In this document: positions 35,282 through 44,302 of the stretch, one piece after another
Numbering within the stretch: the first letter of the stretch is position 1
How the letters are laid out: each line of letters opens with the position of its first letter
Assembly: GCA_036378315.1 (NCBI GenBank)
Contig: DASUWU010000039.1
Span: 1 to 64,000 of the forward strand
Direction: 5' to 3'
Length of the DNA stretch: 64,000 bases
Source of the DNA: CALAED01 sp036378315
Lineage (GTDB): Bacteria; Actinomycetota; Actinomycetes; Streptosporangiales; Streptosporangiaceae
The notes under the pieces: generated by a model
The model's input: only the letters and a program-made list of their open reading frames with translations
Told to the model about the DNA's origin: nothing
The model's database searches: none
Position numbers and translations under genes: made by a program

Positions 35282-36925
35282 ATGACACCGATCCGTCTCC
35301 GCGGAGATGGCAGTTTGTGCCGAGTGCTCATAGGTCATCGCGATACCCCTCCGGAGGAGGCGGCCGAAGGTTCCGCGCCCGCGGGGCGCCGCCGGGCCGT
35401 GGCCGTCCCGCGCTGGCTGACGCCCGTGGCGCTCGCCGTCGGCTTCGTCGTCGTCGTGCTCGTCAACCTGCGCCTGCCGACCCCGTCGGACCAGGTCAAC
35501 TACATGCACGCCGCGTCCGTGTTCCCACACCCGCTGCGTCCCACCATCCTGATCCACCAGGTCACCAGGTTCGGCCTGATCATCCCGATGCGGCTGGCGA
35601 TCGCGGTCTTCGGGTACTCCCAGGCGGCGTACTACGTCGTGCCGATCCTGGCCGCGCTGACCCTGCTGCTCGGCACGTACACGCTCGGCACCCAGATGTT
35701 CTCACGGCCCGTCGGCGCCGCCGCCGCGATCGTCGTCGGCACCGCCACGCCGGTGTTCGGCGACGCCGCCGACCCGCTGCCCGACGTGTTCGCCGCCGGC
35801 CTGTTCACCGTCGCGCTGGCGATGGCACTGGCCATCCGGCGGCGCCGGCTGGAGCCGCGCTGGTGGGTGCTCGCCGGACTTGGGCTCGTGCTCGGCTGGT
35901 CGTACCTCGTCCGCGAGTTCATCGTGTTCGTCTGGCCGCTCATCCCGATCGTGCTCTACCGGCGCGTCGGCTGGCGCGGCCTGGCCCTGGTCGCGGCACC
36001 CGTCGCCGCGCTGTTCGTCGGCGAGATGCTGCTGTGTTGGAACCTGTACGGCAGCCCGCTCGCCCGCATCCACGCCGTCACCCACCACGCCGAAGGCCAG
36101 GTGCCGGCGCGGATCGCCCACTCGTTCCAGAACAAACCGCGCCACGTGTACGTGCTGCGCCTGCCGACGACGCTCAATGACTACCCGGAGGGCGGCTGGC
36201 TGCTGGCGTTGCTGTCGCTCACCCTGCTCGGCGGGGCGATCTGGCGCCGCAAGTTCGCCATCGTGGTGAGCTGGTGCGCGCTCCTGTACGTGCCGCTCAC
36301 GCTGCTCGGCGGCATCCTCGATCCCGCCCAACCCAAGCTGCGGCTGCAGCTCATCCGCTACTGGTTCCCCATCTTCCCCGCTTTCATCATCGGCGGGCTC
36401 GGCGCGCTCTGGATGGCCGGCCGCATGCTCGGCGCGCGGCGGTGGCGGATGCCGGCGATGGTCGCCGCCGCGCTGCCGGTGGTGCTCGTGCTCGGCACCG
36501 CCGCGGCGAGCGCGGCCACCGCGGGGGCCGGATGGTGGGCACGGCCCGGCACCCGCGCGGGCGGCGCCACCCAGCTCGAGGCGTTCCGGACCTGGATGTC
36601 CAGGCACGGCACGGCGGTGCAGCGGGTGTGGACCGACGACCACACCGCCCGCATCCTCCTGCTCTATCGGTCGGGGCCGTTCGGCGGCGTCGCCTGGCAC
36701 GCGAGGGTGGGCCGGATGGTCGCCGGCGGGCCCCCGCCGCTGCCCGGTGACCTCGTGCTCTTCTTCGACGCCGCCCAGGGCCGCGAATGCGGCTTTTGCC
36801 ACCTGTCCGCCACCCAGGTGTGGGGCGACCCGCCGCGGCCGCGCCCCGGCTGGCGCCAGGTGTACGCCAGCCGGGACGGGATCGTCCAGGTGTACGCCGT
36901 CGAGCCGGCGCCGGACGTCCGCTGA
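35282..36925 (+). CDS. GT39/ArnT-type membrane glycosyltransferase
   Basis: A 547-aa polytopic protein with a cytoplasmic N-terminus, about 11-12 membrane segments and a C-terminal extracytoplasmic domain of roughly 130 aa. SDQVNYMHAA after TM1 corresponds to the acidic first loop of lipid-linked-sugar transferases (PMT/ArnT-like superfamily), and ILDPAQPKLRLQLIRYWFPIFPAF fits the conserved lumenal helix. It probably moves a sugar from polyprenyl phosphate to a cell-envelope acceptor. The C-terminal domain contains a CGFC motif (ECGFCHLS). The start is uncertain: ATG 35282 is used, ATG 35222 lies inside the hairpin, and a GTG about 13 codons later is possible. Confidence 0.72.
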   Translation: MTPIRLRGDGSLCRVLIGHRDTPPEEAAEGSAPAGRRRAVAVPRWLTPVALAVGFVVVVLVNLRLPTPSDQVNYMHAASVFPHPLRPTILIHQVTRFGLIIPMRLAIAVFGYSQAAYYVVPILAALTLLLGTYTLGTQMFSRPVGAAAAIVVGTATPVFGDAADPLPDVFAAGLFTVALAMALAIRRRRLEPRWWVLAGLGLVLGWSYLVREFIVFVWPLIPIVLYRRVGWRGLALVAAPVAALFVGEMLLCWNLYGSPLARIHAVTHHAEGQVPARIAHSFQNKPRHVYVLRLPTTLNDYPEGGWLLALLSLTLLGGAIWRRKFAIVVSWCALLYVPLTLLGGILDPAQPKLRLQLIRYWFPIFPAFIIGGLGALWMAGRMLGARRWRMPAMVAAALPVVLVLGTAAASAATAGAGWWARPGTRAGGATQLEAFRTWMSRHGTAVQRVWTDDHTARILLLYRSGPFGGVAWHARVGRMVAGGPPPLPGDLVLFFDAAQGRECGFCHLSATQVWGDPPRPRPGWRQVYASRDGIVQVYAVEPAPDVR

Positions 36926-36931
36926 CCCTCC

Positions 36932-38077
36932 TTATGACGTGACCTGGTAACGCGACAGCATGCCGGCCGTGATGTGGTCGCCGACGTGGCAGTGGAACAG
37001 CCAGATCCCGTTGTCGTCCGGCACCATGTCGGCGACGGTCATCTGCGCGGGGAGCAGGCTGATCACGTCCATGCGCATCCCGCCCACGAGCACGGTGTTG
37101 CCGTGCCAGTGCGGGGTGTGCAGGTCGACCTCGGTGCCCATGGACATCACGTACCACCGGACCCGCTGCGCGTTCCGCATCGTGAACAGCGGGCCGTTGC
37201 CGTACACGAAACCGTTGATGGAGTGCATGAGGTTGGACTCCTCGAAGCCCTCCTCGTCGCTCGCCGGGGGCGGGCCGTTCTGCGCGAACGCGGCGATGTT
37301 CCGGTCCAGGAACGGCGACTCGTTCTCGTTCGCGACCATGTACATCGCGAAGATCTCGCGGTCGACGTCGGCCGGGCTGCCGTCCGCCCGCGCGCTGCCG
37401 CGCTTGGTGACGACCATCGGCCCGATCAGGCCGGCGTAGGTGTCGGCCACCTCGTCGGTGTGGCTGTGGTACATCCACATGACGGAGCTGCCGTCGTGCG
37501 GACCGGGCCCGGCGCGGTCCGGCACCTGCCACTGGTAGGTGACGGTGCCGCCCGTCGGCACCGCGTCGTCGGCCTTGTCGCCCCCGGACGTGCCGTCGTT
37601 GTAGGGGGCGCCTTCGGAGTTCTTGGCGTAGAACACCCCGTGCGGGTGGACGCTCGCCGGGAAAGGACAGGTGTTCCGGAAGACGACGCGGATCGTGTCG
37701 CCCACCTCGGCGTGGATGACCGGGCCGAGGAACCCGTTGGCCGGGTCCTGGGCGGCCCGGGTGCGGAAGCTCCCATCGGTGTAGCCGTGGTACAGGCACT
37801 TGTAGTACTTCGAGCCGATGCGGTGGTCGCCACTTTGCACGTAGGTGTTCTCGGTGTCGCCGAACGGCTTGCCGGTGATGACGTTGAAGCCCTGCGGCGC
37901 GTAGTCCCAGATGACGACGTCGGCCGAGATGAAGTACGTCCTCGTCACGGCCGCGGCCGCGCGGCTCGGTGCCGACGTGGCATGCAGTGTGGCGATCGCC
38001 AGCGCCACCGCCGCCGCCGCGGCGGTGATTTTGTACACGAACCCGAGCCCGCGTGGTACGGCTCTCCGTTGTCGCAT
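36932..38077 (-). CDS. Secreted multicopper oxidase
   Basis: A 381-aa exported copper oxidase with signal peptide (about 1-41). All copper motifs are present: HPHG (type 2/3), MYHSHTDEV (HxH), LHTPHWHG (T1/T2/T3) and FHCHVGDHITAGML (HCHxxxHxxxGM, type 1 with axial Met). The order and short length fit a two-domain or compact ferroxidase-like laccase. It would oxidise phenols, Fe2+ or Cu+ with O2 outside the membrane. GGAGGGG stands 10 nt before the ATG. A CsoR-like palindrome about 95 bp upstream suggests copper control. Confidence 0.92.
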   Translation of the reverse strand: MRQRRAVPRGLGFVYKITAAAAAVALAIATLHATSAPSRAAAAVTRTYFISADVVIWDYAPQGFNVITGKPFGDTENTYVQSGDHRIGSKYYKCLYHGYTDGSFRTRAAQDPANGFLGPVIHAEVGDTIRVVFRNTCPFPASVHPHGVFYAKNSEGAPYNDGTSGGDKADDAVPTGGTVTYQWQVPDRAGPGPHDGSSVMWMYHSHTDEVADTYAGLIGPMVVTKRGSARADGSPADVDREIFAMYMVANENESPFLDRNIAAFAQNGPPPASDEEGFEESNLMHSINGFVYGNGPLFTMRNAQRVRWYVMSMGTEVDLHTPHWHGNTVLVGGMRMDVISLLPAQMTVADMVPDDNGIWLFHCHVGDHITAGMLSRYQVTS

Positions 38078-38170
38078 TTCCGACCATCCCCTCCCATTTG
38101 ACGGACGCCTGGAGGGTAAAGTCGGTCAGACGATTTGATAAGTAACGGAACGCCCTTAATAGGACGTGAA

Positions 38171-38182
38171 ACCCCTAGGGGT
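38171..38182. promoter_or_regulatory. CsoR-like copper operator candidate
   Basis: ACCCCTAGGGGT is a perfect 12-bp palindrome 94 nt upstream of the multicopper oxidase start. Copper-responsive CsoR repressors of actinobacteria bind G/C-tract dyads of this kind. No csoR gene is in the window. Confidence 0.45.
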
Positions 38183-38244
38183 GCTTTCTCCGTTGTTTCG
38201 CGTTCCAACGAAGCGGAACGCCGACGAAACGCTCGCCGCCCGCG

Positions 38245-39261
38245 TCACGCCGGCATGGCGTCGCCGGCCGGCACGGGAGCCTCACCGGCCGGGCGGAGCT
38301 GCGCGGCGATCTCGTCGACCGTGCGGAGGATGGCGATCGACTCGTCCAGCGGCAGGTGCGGCGACTCGAGCAGCCCGGCGCGCAGGCAGCGGGCGACCTC
38401 CTCGGCCTCGTAGGTGAACCCGTTGCCCTGGAGGTCGAGCTCGAACGTCTCCGGTTCGGCCCCCGTGCGGTGCAGGGTCATCGCCGTCGGCCGGTAGAAC
38501 AGCGCAGGGACCTCGATGCGCCCCCTGGTGCCGGTCACCGTCGCGCGCTGCGGCGACTCGGTGGTCAGGCCGCAGTGCAGCAGGGCGAGCGCCCCGGACT
38601 CGTACCCGAAAAGGATGCCGGTGTTGGCGTCGACGCCGGTGGGCGCCAGCGCGGCCCGCGCCTGCACCGTGGCCGGAGGGCCGAGCAGCATCCACGCGAA
38701 CGACACCGGGTAGACGCCGAGGTCGAGCAGCGCGCCGCCGGCCAGCTCCGGCGAGTAGAACCGGTTCGCCGGATCGTACGGCGGTACCCAGCAGAAGTCG
38801 GCGTACACCGCGGTCACCTCGCCGATGGCGCCGTCGGCCACGAGCTCGCGCAGCTTGACGACGAGCGGGTTGAACCTGGTCCACATGCCTTCGAGCAGGA
38901 AGAGACCGCGCTCCCGAGCGACGGCGACGAGCGTCTCCGCCTCGGCGGCGCGCGGCGTCAGCGGCTTTTCCACCAGGGCCGCGCGCCCGGCCTCAAGGCA
39001 CAGCCGGGCCGCGGCGAGGTGGCCGTTGTGCGGCGTGGCCACGTACACCACGTCGACCGTCTCGTCCGCGGCGAGTTCGGCGTACGACCCGTACGCCCGC
39101 GGGATGCCGAACGTCGCGGCGAACGCCTCGGCGGTGTGCGGGGCGCGCGACCCCACCGCGGCGATCTCGTGATCGGGCAGCAGCATGAGGTCGGCCGCGA
39201 ACGTCCTGGCGATGGATCCGGTGCCCACAATGCCCCACCGGATGGGTCCGTTCGTCGTCAT
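38245..39261 (-). CDS. Gfo/Idh/MocA family oxidoreductase
   Basis: A 338-aa NAD(P)-dependent dehydrogenase. GIVGTGSIARTFAADL (10-25) is the dinucleotide loop, PHNGH (77-81) and the catalytic lysine in E98-K99-P100 are typical. The C-terminal half has GGALLDLGVYPVSFAWMLLG, a family hallmark that provides the YP/H active-site region. Closest recognisable type is the trans-1,2-dihydrobenzene-1,2-diol/xylose dehydrogenase group. Substrate is probably a sugar, inositol or cyclic diol. It follows the secreted hydrolase gene with a 16-nt gap on the minus strand. Confidence 0.88.
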   Translation of the reverse strand: MTTNGPIRWGIVGTGSIARTFAADLMLLPDHEIAAVGSRAPHTAEAFAATFGIPRAYGSYAELAADETVDVVYVATPHNGHLAAARLCLEAGRAALVEKPLTPRAAEAETLVAVARERGLFLLEGMWTRFNPLVVKLRELVADGAIGEVTAVYADFCWVPPYDPANRFYSPELAGGALLDLGVYPVSFAWMLLGPPATVQARAALAPTGVDANTGILFGYESGALALLHCGLTTESPQRATVTGTRGRIEVPALFYRPTAMTLHRTGAEPETFELDLQGNGFTYEAEEVARCLRAGLLESPHLPLDESIAILRTVDEIAAQLRPAGEAPVPAGDAMPA

Positions 39262-39277
39262 CGGGATCCTGTCGTCG

Positions 39278-40660
39278 TCACGGGCAGGCGGGGAAGAGGC
39301 GGCGGGTGCCGGTGCCGGCCGCGTACGCCGCCGGGTCGCTGAACCGGCAGCCGAACGTCGCCGCGCCCGGCCTGGTCACGTCGTCGCCGGCCGGCCGGAC
39401 GCCCCTGTGCACCCAGGCGGCGAGGTCGTCCCAGGCCGTGCCGGCCTCGACGCCGGAGAACTCGCAGTGCTGCGCGGCCCGGATGGCGCGCTGCACGACA
39501 AGACCGCCGCGACCGTGCCTGGTCACGTCGGCGCGGTAGAGCTGCTCCATCGAGAACGGCACGAACATGTCGCCGAGGTCGTGCAAGGTCAGCACCGGCG
39601 CCGATGGCCGGCCGACGATCCGCGGCACCTGGATCAGCCGCCGGGTGAACCGGTCCTTCGGGTCGGCGACCGGCACCCGCTGCACCGTGCCGTTGACGTC
39701 GACCGGGGTGTTCGGCGCGTACCGGGTGCCGACGTTGGTGGCGAGCGGTCCCGGGTTCTGGGCGAGGGTGGTCCCTGCCGTCGTGGTGACGACCGTGAAC
39801 AGGAAGTCCTTCCAGACCGAGAGCGCCTGCTCGGCGCCGGGCCGCGGGCCGCCGGACCGGTTGACCACGATCGACCTGAACTGCTTGCCGAGGTCGGTCG
39901 TCGTGTCCTGGCCGCCGGGCCGCAGCGCGTCGAGGCCGAGCGCGTGCTCGATCCTCGGCACCGCGCTGGTCAGGTAGTCGGCGGGAATCGGGTAGGCGCG
40001 GACGCCGGCCAGATCCTGCGCGACCACGTTGTAGTCGAGGAAGAAGTCGAAGAGTGCGTCGTCGCCGAGCACCCCGCACATCGGCAGCGCGCCCGCGTAC
40101 AGCCCGGGGAACTGCTCGAGCGAGCGGCCGATGATGTGCCCGCCCATCGACACACCGGCGATCATCGTGCGGCGCGGCGGGCGCACCAGCCGCCGGAACA
40201 GCAGGGCGAGGTCCTCGGTGTTCAACACGCCCGCCCGCACGTCGTAGCCGTTGTCGGCATACGACGAGGCCGCCCACGCGTACCCCTCGTCGAGCAGCTT
40301 CTGCCGCAGCCCGAACGCGGGCACGTCCACTGTGAGCACGGTGCCGTTGCCCCGGAAGCCGTGCGCCCACATCACGAGCTCGCCGTTCCACCGGGGCGGC
40401 ACCTCGATGTCGTAGGCCGCGTGCTCGTGGACGCCCTGCAGCACGCGCGCGGGCGCTCCGCGCACCGCCGCGGGCGGCAGCGGCGGGTTGTCGATCGTGT
40501 AGCCGGGCAGCGGCTCGTCGCCGGGCACCGCCCGACCGCCGGCGCCGCCGGCGCCGGCCGCGAGCGGCCGGGCCGAGCTCGCGGGCGCGGCGCCGAGCAC
40601 GCCGAGGGCGAGGGCGGCCGACGCGGCCAGGCAACCGAGGCGACGGACGGACGGGCGCAT
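39278..40660 (-). CDS. Secreted alpha/beta-hydrolase
   Basis: A 460-aa exported hydrolase with signal peptide (about 1-30). The nucleophile elbow is GVSMGGHIIG (GxSxG). The acid is probably in LHDLGDMFVPFSME and the histidine in AAQHCEFSG near the C-terminus. The cap region contains MCGVLGDDALFDFFLDYN, a cysteine pattern seen in tannase-like and related esterases. Substrate is unknown. The start is set at the ATG that begins the signal peptide (40660). Its neighbours (Gfo/Idh enzyme, ABC binding protein, lactonase) suggest breakdown of an ester or lactone compound. Confidence 0.8.
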   Translation of the reverse strand: MRPSVRRLGCLAASAALALGVLGAAPASSARPLAAGAGGAGGRAVPGDEPLPGYTIDNPPLPPAAVRGAPARVLQGVHEHAAYDIEVPPRWNGELVMWAHGFRGNGTVLTVDVPAFGLRQKLLDEGYAWAASSYADNGYDVRAGVLNTEDLALLFRRLVRPPRRTMIAGVSMGGHIIGRSLEQFPGLYAGALPMCGVLGDDALFDFFLDYNVVAQDLAGVRAYPIPADYLTSAVPRIEHALGLDALRPGGQDTTTDLGKQFRSIVVNRSGGPRPGAEQALSVWKDFLFTVVTTTAGTTLAQNPGPLATNVGTRYAPNTPVDVNGTVQRVPVADPKDRFTRRLIQVPRIVGRPSAPVLTLHDLGDMFVPFSMEQLYRADVTRHGRGGLVVQRAIRAAQHCEFSGVEAGTAWDDLAAWVHRGVRPAGDDVTRPGAATFGCRFSDPAAYAAGTGTRRLFPACP

Positions 40661-40757
40661 GGTGACGCTCCTACCTCCCGTGATCCGGGACGGGCGGTGT
40701 GGGGGGTGGGTCGACCGAAGTTCGGTGCCGCCGGCCAAGCCGGTGGTCAGCCGGTGG

Positions 40758-42086
40758 TCAGCCGGCGGGAGCCGGAGGGATGCCGTTGCCCGGAGCGGCG
40801 GGCTGCGGATTAGTGTACGGCTGGATGGCCCCGTCGCCGTCGTCGGTGACCATCGGTTGCCCCTGCAGCACGATCGCGTCGCCCTTGATGGTGCCGATCT
40901 GCACGCCGGTGTAGCCGGCGTGCGAGTCCTTGCCGTAGGCGAACGGCACCAGGCCGGGCCCGGTGAACTTCGTGTTCTCGATGGCGCGCACGATGCTCTG
41001 CCGGGTCGGGTTCTTGCCCGCTGCCTGCAGCGCCTGCACGAACGTGTAGGCGGCGCCGAACCCGTAGGAGACGTTGCCGTCCAGCGGCAGCTTTGGGATG
41101 TACTGGTCGTGGATCTTGGTGAACAGCTGGACCCAGCTGTTGGACGCGTCGCCGATCGGGGTGCCGTAGGAGTCGGTGATGACGCCCTGGATCAGCGGGT
41201 TTCCCTTGAGCTTGGTGCCCGCCTGCTTGGCGAAGTTCTCCAGCAGACCGGTGAGCGTGATCGGGTCGGAGCCGACGTTGCTCACCACGAGCTGGGCCCG
41301 GGAGTTCAGCTTGAGCTGGGCCAGCCGGAACAGCGCGGTGTAGGCCGGGATGGTGAACAGCACCACCACGTCCGCCTTCGACTGGACGATGGCCTGGGCC
41401 TGCGGGCCGATGTCGGTGTTGCCGGGCTGGTAGCTCTGCCTGGCCACCACCTGGCTCGCCGGGATCTCCTTGTCGAGCCCCTTGACGCCGTCCTGCCCGA
41501 AGTCGTCGTTCTGGTAGAAGTAGGCGACCTTCTTGCCGGGCATGGTCTGCTTGATGTGCTGGCCGAGGATCTTGCCCTCGCGGATGTAGTCGGTCTGCCA
41601 GCCGAAGGTGTAGGGATGGGTCTTCGGCTGGTCCCAGCAGCCGCATCCGGACGCGACGAACAGGTCGGGCACCCGCTGCGCGTTCAGGTAGTCGACGACC
41701 TTGGTGTGGGTGGGCGTGCCGAGGCCGTTGAAAATCGCGAAGACCTTGTCCTGCAGGACCAGCTTGTGCACGACGTCCACGGTCTGCGTCGGGTTGTAGA
41801 CGTCGTCCACGTACTTGTAGACGATCTTCCGGCCGTTCACCCCTCCGTTGGCGTTGACGTAGTCGAAGTACGCCTTCGATGCGGCGGAGATCTCGCTGTA
41901 GCCGGGGGCGGCCGGCCCGGTCAGCGGCTGGTGGCTGCCGATCGTCACCGTCGTCGCGGTGACGCCGGGTGCCGATGCGCGGCTCGTGCCTCCTGTGCCG
42001 CCCTTGCCGCCGCCACCGCAGCCGGCGGCGGCGAGGACGAGGGCCGCGCCGGCGGCGACGACGGGAAGAGCCCGTTGCCCGTTCAT
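40758..42086 (-). CDS. Branched-chain-type ABC substrate-binding lipoprotein
   Basis: A 442-aa periplasmic-binding-type protein (LivJ/Peripla_BP_6 family). The N-terminus has a lipobox with C23 (LAAAGCGGGG). The ligand domain starts VTIGSHQPLTGPAAPGYSEI and has NGGVNGRKIVYKYVDDVYNPTQ, GLGTPTHTKVVDYLN and VAYFYQNDDFGQDGVKGLDKEI, as in aromatic- or amide-ligand members. A CGCW tetrad (VASGCGCWDQPKTHP) is unusual. No permease or ATPase genes are next to it, so it is an orphan or uses a remote transporter. The ligand may be an aromatic acid given the hydroxyquinol genes nearby; that is inference. Confidence 0.9.
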   Translation of the reverse strand: MNGQRALPVVAAGAALVLAAAGCGGGGKGGTGGTSRASAPGVTATTVTIGSHQPLTGPAAPGYSEISAASKAYFDYVNANGGVNGRKIVYKYVDDVYNPTQTVDVVHKLVLQDKVFAIFNGLGTPTHTKVVDYLNAQRVPDLFVASGCGCWDQPKTHPYTFGWQTDYIREGKILGQHIKQTMPGKKVAYFYQNDDFGQDGVKGLDKEIPASQVVARQSYQPGNTDIGPQAQAIVQSKADVVVLFTIPAYTALFRLAQLKLNSRAQLVVSNVGSDPITLTGLLENFAKQAGTKLKGNPLIQGVITDSYGTPIGDASNSWVQLFTKIHDQYIPKLPLDGNVSYGFGAAYTFVQALQAAGKNPTRQSIVRAIENTKFTGPGLVPFAYGKDSHAGYTGVQIGTIKGDAIVLQGQPMVTDDGDGAIQPYTNPQPAAPGNGIPPAPAG

Positions 42087-42156
42087 GATTCCTCCAGGTG
42101 GGTGGGTGGGAGCCGGTGCGGAGGCGTACGGATCGAGGATCGGCGCGGGCGGCGCA

Positions 42157-43140
42157 TCAGCTCGCCTTCGAGAAGTAGCGTTTCGGGTTTTCGACGAGCA
42201 TCTGGTCGATTTGCGCATCGGTGACGCCGAGGGCGCGCAGCGCGGGCAGCACGTCGTCGCTGATGTGCAGGTAGTTCCACTTGGGCGCCATCGCGAGGAT
42301 CGTCCCGGCGTCGGGGCCGAACCAGTCCATGTAGCAGCTGGCGTCGTGGCTGAGGACCAACCGGTCCGCGTAGCCACGCGCGCACAGCGCGGCGATGGTG
42401 CGTACCCGGTCGGCGGTGGGGTTGAACACGTCGAGGCCGAACCGGTCCATGCCGAGGATCGCCCCGGTGTCGGCGAGCTCCATCAGGTAGTCGAGGTCGT
42501 TGCTGTCGCCGGCGTGCCCGACGACGACCTTGGTGAGGTCGACGCCCTCGCTGTTGAACAGGTCGAGGGCCTGCCGGCCGGTCTGCGCCGCGGCCGAGGT
42601 GTGCACGGTGATCGGCGTGCCGGTCTCGCGGTGCGTGGCGGCGACGGCCTTGGCCACCCGCTCCACGCCCGGGGTGCGGCCCTGGGCCTCGACGCAGCAT
42701 TTGAGCAGCGCGGCCTTCACGCCGGTGGCGCCGATGCCGTCGACGATGTCCCGGGTGAAGTCGGTCACCATCGGCTCCGGACCGCCGTAAATCGTGCCGG
42801 GACCGCGGTACTCGAGCTGCATGGGAATGTTGTTGTAGGTGTAGAGGCCGGTCGCGACAATGATGGTGAGGCCTGGGACCTGTTCGGCAATACGCTGAAT
42901 TCTCGGGATATACCGGCCAAGCCCCCATACAGTCGGATCAACGATCGCGGAGATGCCGCGGTCGCGCAGTTCGCTCAGCCTCGCGACCGCGTCAGCGACC
43001 CGCTCCTCTTCGTCCCACCAGGCGCCCGCGCCGTAGTTGTCCACGTACTCCGTCGACACGACGAACACGTGCTCGTGCATCAGCGTCGAGCCGAGTTCGG
43101 CCACGTCCACGGGGCCGCGAACCGTCTCAACAGCGGGCAT
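42157..43140 (-). CDS. Phosphotriesterase-family lactonase (PLL-like)
   Basis: A 327-aa amidohydrolase-superfamily enzyme with the binuclear metal site of phosphotriesterases: H22 and H24 in MHEH, the bridging lysine K147 in AALLKCC, H180 in TVHTSA, H209 in VGHAGDSND and D266 in LSHDASC. The mostly hydrophobic active-site context and family context favour lactonase activity over phosphotriester cleavage. GAGGAGG precedes the ATG. The next gene in the same direction is the ABC binding protein (70-nt gap). A perfect 18-bp palindrome lies 32 nt upstream of the start. It may open a lactone imported or produced in this catabolic cluster. Confidence 0.9.
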   Translation of the reverse strand: MPAVETVRGPVDVAELGSTLMHEHVFVVSTEYVDNYGAGAWWDEEERVADAVARLSELRDRGISAIVDPTVWGLGRYIPRIQRIAEQVPGLTIIVATGLYTYNNIPMQLEYRGPGTIYGGPEPMVTDFTRDIVDGIGATGVKAALLKCCVEAQGRTPGVERVAKAVAATHRETGTPITVHTSAAAQTGRQALDLFNSEGVDLTKVVVGHAGDSNDLDYLMELADTGAILGMDRFGLDVFNPTADRVRTIAALCARGYADRLVLSHDASCYMDWFGPDAGTILAMAPKWNYLHISDDVLPALRALGVTDAQIDQMLVENPKRYFSKAS

Positions 43141-43171
43141 CCACCTGCCTCCTCAAGGGGCAAGAGTGCGC

Positions 43172-43189
43172 ATACCGACCGGTCGGTAT
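43172..43189. promoter_or_regulatory. TetR-type operator candidate before the lactonase gene
   Basis: ATACCGACCGGTCGGTAT is a perfect 18-bp palindrome, 32-49 nt upstream of the lactonase start, in the 117-nt gap before the LacI stop. ACCGACCGGTCGGT is a common TetR-family operator core. No TetR gene is in the window. Confidence 0.6.
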
Positions 43190-43257
43190 CAGGAAAATAG
43201 GCCGCCCGGGCACCTCAGTCAACGGCGCGGGCGCCCGTTTCGAGAAAGGCGGGTCGG

Positions 43258-44271
43258 TCATTGCGCCGCGGGCGGCGCTGTGGACGCCCGATCGATCAGG
43301 CGGGTCGGCAGCAGAAGCTGTTTCGGCGGACCGGGTTCGGCCATCAGGTCGAGCAGCAGTCTGGCCGCCTCCGCGCCGATTTCCCGTTGCGGGATTCGTA
43401 CGCTCGTCAGCGGCGTGGCCATGCGCGACAGCATCGGATGGTCGTTGAACCCCACCAGCGACACGTCGCCCGGGCAGTCGAGGCCGGCGTCGCCGAGCAG
43501 GTCGAGCAGGCCGAGCGCCAGCAGGTCGTTGCCGGCGATCACCGCGGTCGGCCGCGGGCCGGCCGCGTCGAGCAGCGCCTGGCCGGCTGACCGGCCGGCG
43601 GCCTCGGTGAAGGCGTCGGCGAACGCGATCGGGCCCGGCTCGAGGCCGTGCTCGGCCATGGCGTCGAGGAACGCGCGGTAGCGGCCGTGTCCGGTGGACA
43701 GCCCCTGCGGCCCGGCAAGGTGGCCGATCCGCCGGTGCCCAAGTGCCACCAGGTGGCCGACCGCCGCCCGGACCCCGGCCACCTCGTCGGGGATCACTGC
43801 CGGGATCGCGCGGTTGTCGGTGGTGCGGTTGACCAGGACCATCGGCACGTCCGCCTCGGCCATCCGGTCGAGCAGCGGATGGTGACGGCGCGCCGTCGCG
43901 ACGATGAAGCCGTCCGCCTGCCTGGCCCGCAGGGCCGCGAACAGCAACTCCTCGCGGCCCTCGTCGTTGTCGGTGTTGGCGACCAGCCCGCTGTAGCCGG
44001 CCGGTCCCAGCACCTCGTCCACGCCACGGACGATCGGGGGGAAGAGCGGGTTGGTGAGGTCCGGGATCATGATCCCGACGGTGTACGAGCGGCGGGTGCG
44101 CAGCCCGCGGGCCAGCGAGTTGGGCAGGTAGCCCAGCCGGTTCGCGGCGGCCAGCACCCGGCGGGCGGTGGCGGGGGAGACGCGGGCGCGCGTCGCCGGG
44201 TTGAGCGCGCGCGAGGCTGTACCTGGATGAACCCCGGCCGCCCGGGCGACATCGCTGAGCGTGACAGCCAC
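43258..44271 (-). CDS. LacI-family transcriptional regulator
   Basis: A 337-aa LacI/GalR regulator. Helix-turn-helix TLSDVARAAGVHPGTASRALN is at residues 4-24, followed by the hinge helix NRLGYLPNSLARGLRTRRS and the periplasmic-binding-like core beginning TVGIMIPDLTNPLFPPIVRGV. The effector pocket contains NRTTDNRAIPAV and GNDLLALGLLDLL. GTG start. It is divergent from maleylacetate reductase and hydroxyquinol dioxygenase genes, and two matching GCAAnCGATTGC sites lie between them, so it very likely represses that operon and relieves repression when an aromatic intermediate binds. Confidence 0.9.
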   Translation of the reverse strand: MAVTLSDVARAAGVHPGTASRALNPATRARVSPATARRVLAAANRLGYLPNSLARGLRTRRSYTVGIMIPDLTNPLFPPIVRGVDEVLGPAGYSGLVANTDNDEGREELLFAALRARQADGFIVATARRHHPLLDRMAEADVPMVLVNRTTDNRAIPAVIPDEVAGVRAAVGHLVALGHRRIGHLAGPQGLSTGHGRYRAFLDAMAEHGLEPGPIAFADAFTEAAGRSAGQALLDAAGPRPTAVIAGNDLLALGLLDLLGDAGLDCPGDVSLVGFNDHPMLSRMATPLTSVRIPQREIGAEAARLLLDLMAEPGPPKQLLLPTRLIDRASTAPPAAQ

Positions 44272-44302
44272 GCCCTGAGAGTAAGTTCATGACACCGGCT
44301 CG

